Source: Parascedosporium putredinis (lineage: Eukaryota > Ascomycota > Sordariomycetes > Microascales > Microascaceae). From it: a stretch of DNA of 64,000 nucleotides. Below the pieces are notes generated by a model. That model made no database searches. It was not told where the DNA came from and saw nothing but the letters and a program-made list of their open reading frames with translations. Positions 1 through 10,378 of the stretch are shown one piece after another. The position numbers and the translations under genes are program-made. The stretch's first letter is position 1; each line of letters opens with the position of its first letter. The DNA is taken from positions 1,054,001 to 1,118,000 of the forward strand of contig CASHTG010000001.1 of NCBI GenBank assembly GCA_949357655.1, written 5' to 3'.

Positions 1-2066
1 GGCAAGGGCATACTGCAAATCCTATAGACTGGTCAAGGCCATAGGGGAAGAGCTAGCTGTCGCTCTATGTGCGCAAGATGTGTCAGGAACTGGCTCATCT
101 TTCACGTCCCCCATGCAAGCTTTGGCCGGCGCTGCGGCACTATCATTGGTTCTGGGGGAGAAACAGGCAACTTCGGCACCAGGAGCCGGGGTGACACCTA
201 GCGTGAGAGAAATCATACTTGTAGAGAAAAGAAAAGAGCCCATAAAGAGGGAGATCAGAGAAACTGGTGGCGTTAGCCTAGGCATAGCTCCACGCAACGC
301 AAGTATTCCCCTCTCCATCTTGGGTTCGGGCTGGGTGTCATCGATAGACGTCAAGCCAAGGATCGAAGGGCCGGCCCCTTGATCCGGCGTAATCTGTTTG
401 GAATGGACCAGCCAGATGCATCAATCCCTTGACCCCTGGGAATACGCTCGTAGGGCGGCCGTTTTGAGGGTTCAGGAAGGACGTGTTCGATCTACGGGGG
501 CGGCGTCCTGTGATGTGACGAGACATTTTGCCAGGCAGCCAACGAGGCGGGTACGAGGTGCGCTTCTTTGGTTATTTGGCGCCTTTGTTTACGGCTAGCG
601 CCCTCTTTGGCTGATTGGAGAAGCGAGCATGCCGTCCTTGAAACGCCGGGGCGGAACTTTACTTCCCTCCCTTGCTGAGCAGCTGTGAGGGCCTTTGGCT
701 GGGTGGCGGGCCGCCCTGTAACTGCCGAGGAGCCTCCGTCTGCACATGGCTTAATCAAGGTTGCTTCTTGGGTGTTAGTCCGCTTGATAATCTCGTGGAC
801 GGACATATTACTAGCTGCTAGTACCGCGCCCACACTTGTGGGGTTGGGTGCGTGTCAAGGTTAAGAAAAAGAAGTGAGAGAGAGAGAGGGAAAAACAAGA
901 AAACCAAAACAAAAAAAGGGGATAAAGCTACTGCGACCAACTTGGTCGCCGTACATGATATGATGCATACATAGTATGCGGGAAAGGGAAATTTGAATGA
1001 TCCTTGGTTCCCTCGCCTGACCCCTCTGCGAGTACGTGCGCGCGCGCGTGAGTTGTCCTCGATGGAGGGCAGGACGGACAGGGACGGGCCTTGAGGGCAT
1101 GAGGAGCGGCGGATTTCGTTTCTCTGGATGCGCAAGGATCGACGAGGACATTAGGTGCGAAGGCGCAACTGCGGCCACCGATCCCCCTTGTCTCGCCTAC
1201 AGATTATCTTGTCAAGAGAGGAAATATCGCTCTTGACCCTTTACACCTCCCATCCACCTCCTCGCTGGACGAAAAACATCTCCCTAGGGATACTGGCTGC
1301 GTCTGGCTTGTAAACCGCACACAGGGAGACCGACGGCCCAGGGGGCGTTGGGGCAGGCCGGATGGCAGGAAGGAAGGGGGTGTGTGTCTTGCGACGGCGA
1401 GAATCCTAGATGGCCCGAAGCGAGTGCTCCGATCCCGAAAGAACTGCATACGACAGTGGCTAATATTACTCCACGCAGAAAAATGTGGGAAAGAGGGGAC
1501 GGGGGTTAGGTTGGCAAGTAGGTTAGGGGGCGATGGGGAGGGGTGGTAGAGCGATCGAAAAGCAATAGTGTAGGCAGGACTGGCCCAAGGGGAAGCAGGG
1601 ACTAGACAAGGAGAAAAAAAGAAAAAAGTAGCCGAAGTGGCGATCCGCAAACCAACGCTGCATGGCTGTGGGCTGTGGCTGCGAAAGTGATCAATCAACT
1701 GGATAATGCTCAATGCCTTTGACCCTTGCACGATGCGGGCTTTTTCTTTTTCTTCCTCTTCTTGAATCGATTCCATCTATGGATGTTGGCTCTGTTGGCC
1801 TCTACTTTATGATTATCAGAATGCAATTTTTTCTCATCTTGGTCCGTTTCTGTTGTAGCTAGCTAATTCATCTCTCTACGCCCTTTGGTTCTCGCCAATT
1901 TTATTTGCTCATCCTCTTGGTTGCCCGTTGGTCGGGGGCTTGGGCAGTTGGGTTGGTCGGATCTCGAGGCCGAAATGCCGGGTTCCCTGCCAGTGCCAGA
2001 CCAGATCGCACACCACACACAGACAGGTATTCGATGTCGCACACGGACAAACGCAAACACGCAGGC

Positions 2067-2110
2067 ACACACACACACACAGACACACACACACACACAC
2101 ACACATACAC
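2067..2110. repeat. CA/GT dinucleotide microsatellite
   Basis: This is a run of CA units with scattered interruptions (one GA, one TA), in DNA with no recognised gene. The cysteine/valine-rich and threonine/histidine-rich frames around it are artefacts of the repeat. Confidence 0.95.
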
Positions 2111-2975
2111 AGACATCCGCACATCCGCTCGCTCATCTCCTCTCTCTGATCCGTTGAGGTGTTGAACGCGAGGGCAGGGACGCTAGGCTGACTGGGTGGG
2201 AAAAGAGGGCGGAGAAGCCGAAAGGAAAAAGAGCGTTGGCGGAGGAAGGAAGAGGAAGACCGTGCTTAGCTTCGCCGATGAATCCGTCAGAGAAGGCGAA
2301 GCTTGAGATGGACAACTTCGAGATGCAGTCCATCAGCTCTCATGGGTTGTTTCGGATAATAAGGCCGAGGGGAGCATGACTGGCTAACGATGTGGAAAGC
2401 ATGCTTCGCGTATACATGTCCTGTTGGCTGACGGCCGAGTGGTGGATGTGAGGGGGCAAAATCCACGGTCTTTCCTCTCGCTTAATCATTTCCACATTAC
2501 GTCCCCGTCTCGATGATCCCTTCTGTGCGGCCCCGGGGAGGGGTTCTCGAAGCCCTCTGTCTCTCAACTGAGGATATTGAGACAGAGGCCGTCTTGGAAT
2601 GATGTGGCAGATCAGCCCCTCGTCTAGGACAAGACTATCCTGCCGCGGGGATATGTGGTTGCGTGTGTCTGTGTCTGTGGGCGCCTGTCACGCCGGGCAT
2701 GCACACTGCTGCAGTATACATATTAAATTACGAAACCCAAAACGACCCTGTGATGGTGTTTTGTTTCCTTTGATTGCCTCCATGCCCGTCATTACATGCC
2801 TATACCACCACCGGGAGCCCTCCAGACCCTTCTAGAGGGCCCTTATACAGACCTGTAATCTAGGGTTATGCAGATCCTGCGTATCTTGGCCCAACCTGCG
2901 TGGCGTGAGCCGCAGAGTTGGCTGCGCGCAGAGGCGATGTCCGTCTGCAAATAAGTGCACCTAGCAAGTTTCGTG

Positions 2976-3005
2976 TGGGCCTGGGCCTGGGCCGGCCTGG
3001 GCCTG
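2976..3005. repeat. Short GGCCTG tandem
   Basis: Several imperfect copies of a GGGCCT hexamer lie side by side. It is intergenic and shows no link to a gene. Confidence 0.8.
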
Positions 3006-3209
3006 CCTTGTGCAGTCCTATGAATGCAGGTCCCTCGCATTGCTCTGGCGAATATGAGGGCGTGGGGCGCTGGGCAGCAGGTACCGCATCCAGGGCCACA
3101 GTGAGGTAGGTATAGGAATAAGAAGAGGAAGATGGGAACCAAGGATAAGGCTAGATGAGGGGAGATGGGAAAGCAGGCCGAGTAGCAAAAGGATCCTCGT
3201 CATTGAGCA

Positions 3210-4231
3210 TCAGTCGATCTCGGACTCGTCGAGCTCGGGGTCCTCGAGGGAGTCGTTTGGTGAATCAGCTCCAGGGTTGTCACCGTTGTCGCTGTTGCCA
3301 CCATCATCATCGTCGTCATCGTCGTCTTCATTGCCGCGCTTCCGCTTGACGGCAACTTGAGTTTGCTCCCCTTTCCTAACAAACACGTAGCTCCGAGACA
3401 GCCTGTCCTCGCCCTTCCAGCCGCCGCCCAACTCACCCTTCTTGTTCCTCACTACGCCGAGGGTGCGCGCGTGGGCATAGCCCGGATACGCATCCGCGCG
3501 GAACCGGAAACTCCTCTCGACCTGCAGGCCGCAGTGGCGGCCCAGATCCCTGACGTTCCACAGGGTGTAGGGCTCGCCCTCGAACAGCGTCACGACAATG
3601 GACCCGCCCCGCGCGAGGCTGGGCATCGCGCGGCGGAAGAAGCCGACAAGGAGTTCCTGGTTATACCGCACCTGGCGGTTGACGTCGGTGGACTTGCCGC
3701 CCACGTGTGGGAAGTTGAACAAGATGCGGTCCATGGCGGGCTTCTTGCCCCTTTTCCGGCGGGCGGGGAGCACGGCCTCGGAGGTGACGGCCTGGCGCTC
3801 CGACGACTTGTCGGTGAAGGCGGGCATCTTGGTGGCGTCCACGCCGTACAGGAGCTTGGCGCCCTGAGCGGACGCCTCCTCGATTGCGGCGACGTTGGCC
3901 TCGGCGTGGGGGTATTTCTCGAGGAGCTCGGCGCGGTTCTTCTCGAGCACGGTGGCGGTCACGCGCGTGCACTTGTGGTGGGCGATCAAGCTCGCAGCAA
4001 AGCTCAGGTCGCCCTCGCCGACGAGGAGAATGCGGTCGGAAGGTGAGAATGGTATCGTGGGGGTTCTTCTTTCGTAGGGGGCTTCTTTTGCGGCGGCGGC
4101 TGCTGCTGCTGTTGCTGGGGTTGCTGCTTCTGCTTCGACGTCTGCTGATGTGCGTTGAGCTTGGTCTTCTTCTGGTGAGGGTGCGTAGGCTTTCCTGCGC
4201 CAAAACGCGAAAGCTTCCGCTTCTTGCTCAT
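3210..4231 (-). CDS. BMT5: BMT5-like 25S rRNA (uridine-N3) methyltransferase
   Basis: This family (DUF2431/BMT5-like) methylates a uridine of the large-subunit rRNA in the nucleolus, using SAM. Seen: the SAM-binding start DRILLVGEGDLSFAASL, the segment FNFPHVGGKSTD, and GGSIVVTLFEGEPYTLW. An aspartate/glutamate-rich tail, encoded by a GAC/GAT repeat near 3301-3335, ends the protein. I chose the start at 4231 because the lysine-rich, glutamine-rich leader (MSKKRKLSRFGAGKP) is typical of the family. That leader is one frame off from the catalytic domain. A missing C in the C5 run (4059-4063, G on + strand) would join them as EEPPTIPFSPSDRILL. The alternative start at 4262 is in frame with the catalytic domain but gives an atypical N-terminus. 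Confidence 0.88.
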
Positions 4232-5138
4232 CGTGGAGGAGGGAAAGGTGGGATGAGGGCAAGGAAGTGGTCGAGGTAGGTATGAGCTTGACCTATGCGA
4301 GGCGGTAAGAGAGGTAGGTGCGAGGTCCAGGCACAGCTCCGGACTGGTTTGATCCGTGGGAGACGCGCCCTAGAAACAATGTGCGCGGCTCGGGAAATGG
4401 TCTTAACGGGCAAAGCGAAGGATGTTAGGCCAAGATGGAGAGAGAGAGCGCTTGCTTGCTGGTAGACTCAAGATGGGACTAAAAAAAAAAAAAAAGTGAT
4501 AAGCGCACGAGCCAGAATTTTTGCGGGTAGCTCGTGCCAATTGGTTTGGTGGGGGCGGGGAGACAGTACAACAGGCAATCGCTGCTTGACGACCCCACGA
4601 AGCGACAACGCTGACCGAACGAAGCAAGGCCCTGACGAAGCGAACAAGATGAAGCGCATACTTTGCGAAAAGCCCAGGGGCTGAATAGTAGACGGTATTG
4701 ATTTACCTTTTGTGTCTCACCTAAGAAGCCTATGGAATCACCGGAAGTCTACCGAGTGAAAACTTGAAGTCATATAAGCCCATGCTTGAGGATTGATCGC
4801 ACCCTCTGGCTAATGGATTTCTATCGCACCCAGCTAGTTCCCAGCCAGTATACTTTTCCAAGACGCCCTTCTTTTCTTCCCTTCCTGGCCCTGTTCGTGC
4901 CCAAACTTTTATGATAATGGATCTCTCCTTTTATCTAGGTCAAGTGGTGCCTTTTTTTCTTTTCTTTTTTTCCTTCTTGGAGAACCAAGGGCATAAATGC
5001 AATTAAGTAATGGATCGTTGGTAACTGGATCTATAAGCCCAGCAACGTGTTCCCTTCAACAGCGATAGCTGCTATTGCTAGTCTTGAACCTGATATGATT
5101 CCCGGCCAGCGTGCCTCTTGAGTCGATGCCCCCTTCCC
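4232..5138. other. Intergenic between BMT5-like and asparaginase genes
   Basis: No gene seen. The first part is presumably the promoter of the BMT5-like gene and contains an A15 run near 4480. The part near 4930-4975 is T-rich and probably carries 3' signals of the asparaginase gene. Confidence 0.5.
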
Positions 5139-6820
5139 TCACTCGTTTCCAGTGCTCTTTCCGTTTTTCTTGGGCGAAGTATCGATATTTCTCCAGAGGT
5201 GCGCCCCCGTCTCCCTCAGAAGGCGTGCACACTCTACATTCCCAGCGCGCTCTGCGAGGAACAGAGGCGTGTTGTCCGCCCAATTTCTCAGGTGGACGCT
5301 TGCTCCCTTTTGCAAGAGTAGCCGCATGATATCGGGGTTCGGCGCAAAGGCCGCCAAGTGAACGGCGGTGTTACCGGCGTAGTCGACTTTTTCAGCATCG
5401 TGACCTCATCGCCGGCCAGGATCTCCTGGACAGCCTCCAAGTCCCCGTTTCTGATGGCATAGCCTAGCGCCGTGAAAGCGGCGTCAATGGGCGTGAGAAG
5501 CGCCGCGGCCGAATCGCTCGTCCCGGCAGGATGCGTAAAGGCTGGCTGGGTCCGCTCCGTCATTTCGCCGCGAAGGGACAGCGACATTTGCCGCGTAATC
5601 TCCTCGGTCGAGAGGCCGGGGATGCCGAGCAGGTACGAGAGTTTTGTCAGTGCCGCTTCGATGGTGAGATCTAGGCCAAAGATGACTCCCGCCCTCCCTA
5701 GTTCGGTGCCGGGGCCGTAGATGGGTGACACGAACCCAGACGTGCACTGGGAGACGTTGACGATGATGTTGCCCCGCTCAATACCCTCCCGGATGACCTT
5801 GGTCAAGCCTCCGTCTATGCCACCGGGCGTGTTGCCCATGCCAAAGGATGCCAAAATCAACCCGCGGAGATTCGGCAGACGCAACACCGAGTCGATCATG
5901 GCTGGTTGGATGCCCGGAAAGACCCAGAGGCAAGCGACGCGAGCCGTGTCCAGGTTGGTGGCGATGCGGAACTCGGCCAGCCTCTTTGGGCGGTGGATGA
6001 GCGGCCAATTTACGTCGATGCCTAGTCCGTTGACCTTGGCCAGGGGTTCGAGGTTGGGGCTTTCGAAAGCCTCGAAAGAGGATGCCGACACCTTGGAGGT
6101 CCTGTTCCCGCGAAAGAGCCGGTGGTGGAAGAATAGGCACACTTCGGGGATGACAAAGGTGCCTGCGATGATGAGAGACCCCAAAAGGTTGTCCTCTGCG
6201 TCGGACTGGAGGGCGAAGATGGGAGCTTGCGAACCCGTAAGAATGACGGGTTTCCCGAGATCCGACATCATGAACGAGAGCGCGGACGCGGTGTAAGAGA
6301 GGGAGTCGGTCCCGTGCAGGATCACAAACCCGTCGAAGAGGTAATAGTTCTCCTTGACCGCTTCCGCGATGGCCTTCCATCCATCGCACGAGATTGAGCT
6401 GGAATCTAAGAGGGGATCAAACTCGAGGATCCCGTAGCGCACGTGGCGAGAATAGGTGCTGGGTGGCGTGCGAAGACTGTCAAGGGCGAGCTCCTTGCCG
6501 TGGTGGAAAGCCTGTAGTTGAACTGGAGGAGGCGCAAAGGTGTAAGCGCCAGTTTACGAGCCCCCTCACCAACCTCCCTCCACCCCCAGGAAAGAATGGG
6601 CTATCAAACTAGTTCGGTTCATAACCATACCTCTAGGCTGTGACTTGTCATTAAAGCATGGTCGCGGAGCCATGGCACGGTCGAGAAAGCCCGCCATAGG
6701 CTGGAGTCCGTCCGGCGTTGGCTGCATGCAAATCGTGCCTCCAGTCGCGATAATGAGGACCCGGGACTCGGGCAGGTTGACGGAAAAGTCCATCTCGGAG
6801 AGAGCGTCGGGCGGTGCCAT
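5139..6820 (-). CDS. Asparaginase with C-terminal ankyrin repeats
   Basis: Type I L-asparaginase (asparagine to aspartate plus ammonia), here fused to ankyrin repeats like the mammalian 60-kDa lysophospholipase/ASPG family. Seen: the first catalytic threonine motif IIATGGTICMQP, the second motif ILHGTDSLSYTASALSFM, then GKPVILTGSQAP and FRGNRTSKVSA. The tail has ankyrin consensus (NPDIMRLLLQKGASVHLRN and TPLFLAERAGNVECARLL). Start MAPPDALSEMDFSV at 6820; exon 1 ends at 6631 with donor GTATGG. The intron runs to about 6565, but the acceptor is not certain. Two frame breaks occur: near 6538-6545, just upstream of TFAPPPVQLQAFHHG, and a missing A at 5388-5392, between the catalytic part and the ankyrin part (LKK-VDYAGNTAVHLAA). 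No signal peptide is seen, so it is probably cytosolic. Confidence 0.92.
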
Positions 6821-8914
6821 TTTTCCCAGCCCGTCTTCTCCTGTCGCGATTAGCGTCAAGGCGTTTTTAATAGTTGCCACAAGGTTAGTTTTGAGGGCTG
6901 GTACCGGAAGTTGGTGGTTGAGGTCTCGTCGATGAGCAGGCAAAGGTCCAGTCAAGCTCAAGAAACAACTGAAACAGCCTGCGAACACAATTTTATGTCG
7001 AGCTCTGTTCTGGGCAGAGGTGCTTGGGCACCGCTAGACCCGGCGCGCGGGGAATAGGGCGAAGGCTTTAAAAAGTCTAGACCCGATTCGAAGCCCGGGA
7101 CCGGTTTCGCAAGATGGGCTCGGCTATTGAAGGCGAAAATGGTTCAACCTCCGGGCGGTGGCGGGGCCACGATCCCTGTCCTGCGCGGTGGTGGATGAGT
7201 GAGCCCTGACCTGACTGCGACCGCAGATGTTCCAAAGAGAGCGCGAGGCGACACACAGTTTTCGCTAAATGGTTGGGGCAAACTATCCGAACAGGGCCAT
7301 TGGGAAAAAGGAGAGTGTGTAAGAGTGCACGTAAAATGGGAACGGGAATGATAAGAAAAGGAAAAAGGGGGCGGGAGATTGATATGATGGACTCTTATGT
7401 GGTGGGCGCCGGCCTCTTGTGCTTATCAAGGAAGTTCTTCATGAGGAGGTGCGTGACGGGAAGCACTGCCCACGTTTTCTCCCTCTCGGCCTAGTGGACA
7501 GCTCGGTCAACCGCGCCAGTGGGCGTTTGCGTTTTACATCGACAGCGTATATACGGTTAGGGTTGCGCCTAAGACTAAGAACGGAGACCTCGAGTTGATG
7601 GGCGGTGGCCGTTGGTCGAGGTTGCGACCATCGCCAGGGTCACTGGAGCAATACATGGAGGTGTTGTTGGTCACCTTCAACCTATTTTGCCGCGAACTTC
7701 CTGTTTCGTAGCAATCACGGAACGGGCAACAGATCTCGAGCAAGCTTGAATGGATCAAATGGATGTGTCGAGACACTCCTCATCACTACAGTAAGTCGAT
7801 GGATCGACGACGGCCATCAATGGCAAAAGTCGGGAATATGTGCTACATGGATGTTGTAGAAAGTTACACAGCCACCGTACACGATCTTCATTCACTAGGC
7901 CGTTAAGAACACTAGGTAGCTTCAAAGTGCCATTGAAAGGAACCGTTGCATGCCGGTGGGCGGTACTTGATGCAGTTTTGGGAGGACTTTTTCTTTTTCT
8001 TTTTCTTTCTTTTTCCTTTTCAATTATAATTACGAGTGTTGGTATCATACCCCGCTCGCTTCGTCGAAATAGAAAGAAGTTTGCGAGAGGGAGAGGAAAA
8101 GAAAAAAGCAACGCCCGAGGAATTGAAGCCATATCACCCGAGGCCGGCGAGACCAGCCTCAAAGACAGGGAAGGATGCAGTGGGAAACGTGTTTATCGCC
8201 CGCCGGCATCAGGGGTGCATAAGACTGGGCGTGCTTAGCTGACGCAAGGTCCGCGTCTCTGTTGAATGGGGTTGGTCATGGGGGAGAGCGTCTCGATGAG
8301 CTTTTGTTTGATTTTCCATCAATTGTATCATTCACCCTTTTCGCGCAAGCTAGTAATTAGCATCCATCCTTCGTCTGACGACCTTTTATCGAGCCTCGCC
8401 TGCCGCTGCCCAGCTTCGATGCCTCGAGACCGAGTCGGACCTTGAACAATTTGGATTCATACGACTGCATCTACAGGCAACAGCACTTTGTGACACTTTC
8501 TTTCTCTAGTACCAGCCTAGACAACGTTCAACAGGGTGTAAAGTCGCATTTTGTCCTCTCCCACCACGACATGCTTCGCGGGCGCGCGCGTGAGTGGTAT
8601 ATACCTTTAATATTGAACGCGCGCCTACAGCTCTCCTAGAAGAACTCACTCGGGTGTCCCCCTCTGGCCTGTAACTGGCCCAAGTTTTTCACAAGGTCAT
8701 TCGCACAATTCTCCTCGCCCGCCGTCGAGAATTCGAGGGTCTTGGGCTAACAGGCTCTCTTACTTTGACCCGTAAGACACTCCGGCTAGGTAGGGAGAGA
8801 GGATATACCAGGTAGCACCGCCCGACGAGGCTCTCAAAAGGTGGTGGGAGTGGGGTGGGGGCAACGCAAACATCTCATCAGTTTCAAGTCAAGCGCACTC
8901 TTTTTTTTTGGTAG
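6821..8914. other. Intergenic upstream of asparaginase
   Basis: No recognisable gene. It presumably holds the asparaginase promoter near 6821-7300. A CTTTTT-rich tract lies near 7985-8025. Confidence 0.5.
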
Positions 8915-10378
8915 ATGCAACCCGTTGGCTTTCGACCTCGCCTGAGGGCGCGACGGTCGCTTGTAGACCTGCTGGTGGGTTCGGCAAGCAACGCGAATCA
9001 TGTGCTCTCGCCGTCTAGTCCACCACCGGATCCCGGGCTGGTGGCCGAGGCCCTCGCGCAGGTCGCTGCCGAGGAAAAGGAAGAAAAAGACGGAAATGAG
9101 GTCCTGAGCTCCCGAGAGACGGGACGTATCGCGGAGGAGGCTGGTGAAGATGAGGGCATCTCGCAACAACAACAACGAACGAGCTCAAGGGGTGGTGAGC
9201 GGGCGCGCGAGGTGTCGCCGCCGTTGGCTGAGTACCCTTTTCCAACAACGATGACGGCGCCGACGGCGGGTGGTCGTTTGGATGCAAGGGGTTCCTCGTC
9301 CTCTGAAAGTACGAGCTCGACCACTTCTTCCAGGCCTCGGACTCCACTGGAAATCGTTCACCTTGAAGGGCCTCAAGGCATTGAGGAAAGAGAGGAGAAT
9401 AGCTCAAGTGCGATGCAAGCACTGTACGAACCCGCCCCAGTTGAACCGCTACGATTGGCGGCTGCTGAGTCACCCACCAACACGGAGAACTTGAGACTCA
9501 GTCAGGGCAACCATCAAGGCCGGGGTCCTGCCACATCGGATCGCCCCTTGGAACAGCCCATGCCCGCACGTGCACTGGCGCCCTCAGTCTTGACCCCGTT
9601 ATTAGCTTCTGAGGCCTCTACGAGTACCGCCAGAGCCTCTGAGCGGGACCTCGCACAGGCGTGTGTTGAGGGGCAGTCGAGACCCTCAGAAGCCCCAAAA
9701 CAGCTGCCTAGCGGCCCCTCTCACAGGGAAATTCGGAAGACGTCATCCCCGCCATCACCTCCCACAGCCAGAGCACCGGACGAGGCCCAACCATTGGTCG
9801 GCCAAGGCAGCGAAGCTCAACCTCCCTTGTGCCTTGTCGACAAAGCTTCCCTGCTACTGATCCCGCCTCCACCACCACCACCGCCAAAAAAGCTGCACCC
9901 TTCTTCACCACCGCAACCCACCCCTAAACACCTCACATCTCCTCCCACCTCTCCCACAACTCTCCGGCTTCACTTAGGAGACTCTCTTTGCACGACAGAC
10001 CAAATTCCGACCGCCGATACCTCCTCCTCTGACCCTATCAAGATGGCGCCCGTATGTGATGTGCCCGCAAAAATAAAAATAAAAAACCTCCCTTCTTCCA
10101 AGACGCAACCCCTCGATTCCCGCCCCTCCATGCCCACCGGCTCAACACCGAGATTTCCTCCCTCCCCCATGCTCCTCCTCGCAACAACGCCTGTACGGCG
10201 AACATCTTCAGTCTCTAATATGGCGTGCAGAAAAATGACAAAGGGGCCAAGGGCAATGCCCAAGCTGGCTCCGGGCCTGAAAGCTTTAGCAAGGGTAAGC
10301 TGGCCTCTCCCTCCTCCCCTAATCGAAATCGTTGCCCTTGGCAATACTTCCGTGAGAAATAGGTCTAAGATGGTGTAA
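8915..10378 (+). CDS. Doubtful 487-aa disordered ORF
   Basis: A long frame without introns that I do not recognise. The translation is rich in Ser, Pro, Ala, Glu and Thr, with a glutamine run (about residues 81-84) and a run of eight prolines (about residues 315-322). It has no hydrophobic core, signal peptide or known motif. Its last ~110 codons run through exons 1 and 2 and intron 1 of the V-ATPase A gene in another frame, so at least that part cannot be independent protein as drawn. The first part could be a real disordered protein or chance open frame in GC-rich DNA. Confidence 0.25.
   Translation: MQPVGFRPRLRARRSLVDLLVGSASNANHVLSPSSPPPDPGLVAEALAQVAAEEKEEKDGNEVLSSRETGRIAEEAGEDEGISQQQQRTSSRGGERAREVSPPLAEYPFPTTMTAPTAGGRLDARGSSSSESTSSTTSSRPRTPLEIVHLEGPQGIEEREENSSSAMQALYEPAPVEPLRLAAAESPTNTENLRLSQGNHQGRGPATSDRPLEQPMPARALAPSVLTPLLASEASTSTARASERDLAQACVEGQSRPSEAPKQLPSGPSHREIRKTSSPPSPPTARAPDEAQPLVGQGSEAQPPLCLVDKASLLLIPPPPPPPPKKLHPSSPPQPTPKHLTSPPTSPTTLRLHLGDSLCTTDQIPTADTSSSDPIKMAPVCDVPAKIKIKNLPSSKTQPLDSRPSMPTGSTPRFPPSPMLLLATTPVRRTSSVSNMACRKMTKGPRAMPKLAPGLKALARVSWPLPPPLIEIVALGNTSVRNRSKMV

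Larger units (their letters stand above)
1..3209. other. Gene-poor left end
   Basis: No open frame here resembles a family I recognise. The frames present are short, lie on both strands and have low-complexity translations. The stretch contains a CA microsatellite near 2067-2110 and a short GGGCCT-type tandem near 2976-3005. A small unrecognised or non-coding gene cannot be excluded. Confidence 0.5.

Noticed and set aside
3357..4046. 229-codon + strand frame
   Set aside because: Antisense to the BMT5-like catalytic domain.
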